A stretch of 6,824 nt of DNA from JAGOBX01 sp017999075 [NCBI: Candidatus Babelota bacterium] (GTDB lineage: Bacteria > JAGOBX01), in contig JAGOBX010000195.1 of the NCBI GenBank assembly GCA_017999075.1, positions 1-6,824 of the forward strand, read 5' to 3'. Shown here in pieces: positions 6,658 to 6,824 of the stretch. Each line of letters opens with the position of its first letter. Position 1 is the first letter of the stretch. The translations under genes were made by a program, and so were the position numbers. Under the pieces are notes generated by a model. It was given only the letters and a program-made list of their open reading frames with translations. It was not told the origin of the DNA and did not search any database.

Positions 6658-6692
6658 TTAACCTTACCCCCATAACAAAAATATAAGTGAAT

Positions 6693-6720
6693 ATTTTATA
6701 TTTAAAAAAATTAAAGTCAA
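6693..6720 (-). promoter_or_regulatory. Candidate promoter of the str genes, ahead of rpsL
   Basis: The minus strand shows TTGACT (6715-6720, 5/6 match to the -35 box) and TAAAAT (6693-6698, 5/6 match to the -10 box) with 16 bases between. Directly upstream, 6721-6744 consists of A-tracts in the usual place of an UP element that binds the RNA polymerase alpha subunit, common for ribosomal promoters. Transcription would begin near 6686, giving a leader of about 30 bases before the rpsL TTG. The rest of the 91-nt spacer holds an AT-only inverted repeat (6678-6697) and nothing else I can name. Confidence 0.5.
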
Positions 6721-6748
6721 AGTTTTTTTTAATTTTTTTATTTAATTC

Positions 6749-6824
6749 TTATTTTTCAACAAGTTGTTCATCACTTTCTACGTTTTTTTCTATTTCATTT
6801 AGTTCAAATTTTTCAATTTTTTCT
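6749..6824 (-). CDS. rpoC: C-terminal tail of the upstream gene, probably RNA polymerase beta' subunit (partial)
   Basis: The window opens on the minus strand in an open frame of 24 codons that ends in TAA at 6749-6751; base 6824 is the last base of a split codon. The peptide is strongly charged, with eight Glu, one Asp and five Lys, and ends in DEQLVEK. It carries no catalytic motif. RpoC is the expected neighbour because rpoB-rpoC-rpsL-rpsG-fusA is a widespread gene order, and many bacterial RpoC proteins end in a Glu-rich tail. The reading frame is clear, while the name rests on position and composition. Confidence 0.6.
   Translation of the reverse strand, partial: EKIEKFELNEIEKNVESDEQLVEK

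Noticed and set aside
6671-6673. ATG upstream of rpsL as the real start
   Set aside because: It is out of frame with the conserved S12 sequence (offset 16 bases), so TTG at 6655-6657 is the start.
6678-6697. AAAATAT inverted repeat with following T residues as a terminator for the upstream gene
   Set aside because: The 7-bp stem is all A-T and overlaps the proposed -10 box. It is too weak to call a terminator and expected by chance in such DNA.
1-6824. Mobile elements, CRISPR arrays, defence genes, tRNA or rRNA
   Set aside because: No transposase, spaced direct repeats, terminal repeats or RNA gene signatures were seen; the window is housekeeping genes from end to end.

Overview
This window is a bacterial ribosomal-protein and translation-factor supercluster, read entirely from the minus strand. 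In transcription order (high to low coordinates) it holds the tail of a gene that is probably rpoC, then rpsL (S12), rpsG (S7), fusA (EF-G), tuf (EF-Tu), rpsJ (S10), rplD (L4), rplW (L23), rplB (L2) and the first two codons of what should be rpsS (S19). This is the str operon followed directly by the S10 operon. The DNA is strongly AT-rich, with Lys/Asn/Ile-rich proteins and AT-dominated spacers. That suits a genome under reductive, AT-biased evolution such as a host-associated bacterium. My best guess at lineage is Elusimicrobiota, near the termite-gut Endomicrobium group, but this is an impression from the protein sequences and is not proven here.

Layout. 6749-6824: acidic C-terminal tail, probably RpoC. 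6658-6748: spacer with a candidate sigma70-type promoter and an A-tract upstream element. 6283-6657: rpsL, which starts with TTG. 5767-6249: rpsG. 5685-5766: spacer that can fold to hide the fusA ribosome binding site. 3615-5684: fusA. 3522-3614: spacer with a candidate tuf promoter and a hairpin that would lie at the 5' end of the tuf mRNA. 2307-3521: tuf. 2235-2306: spacer with a terminator-like hairpin overlapped by a possible promoter. 1926-2234: rpsJ. 1837-1925: an 89-nt spacer where rplC (L3) would normally be. 95-1836: rplD, rplW and rplB, tightly packed. 1-94: spacer and the start of rpsS.

All products act in the cytoplasm in protein synthesis. S12, S7 and S10 are 30S proteins; L4, L23 and L2 are 50S proteins; EF-Tu delivers aminoacyl-tRNA and EF-G drives translocation. 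I see no mobile element, CRISPR array, tRNA, rRNA or novel multi-gene system. The points worth a second look are: the missing rplC; an EF-Tu whose P-loop, switch I and a later G-domain loop differ from the usual form although the rest is well conserved; an EF-G with both domain IV tip loops altered; the TTG start of rpsL; and RNA structures in the spacers that may set the relative expression of fusA, tuf and the S10 genes.
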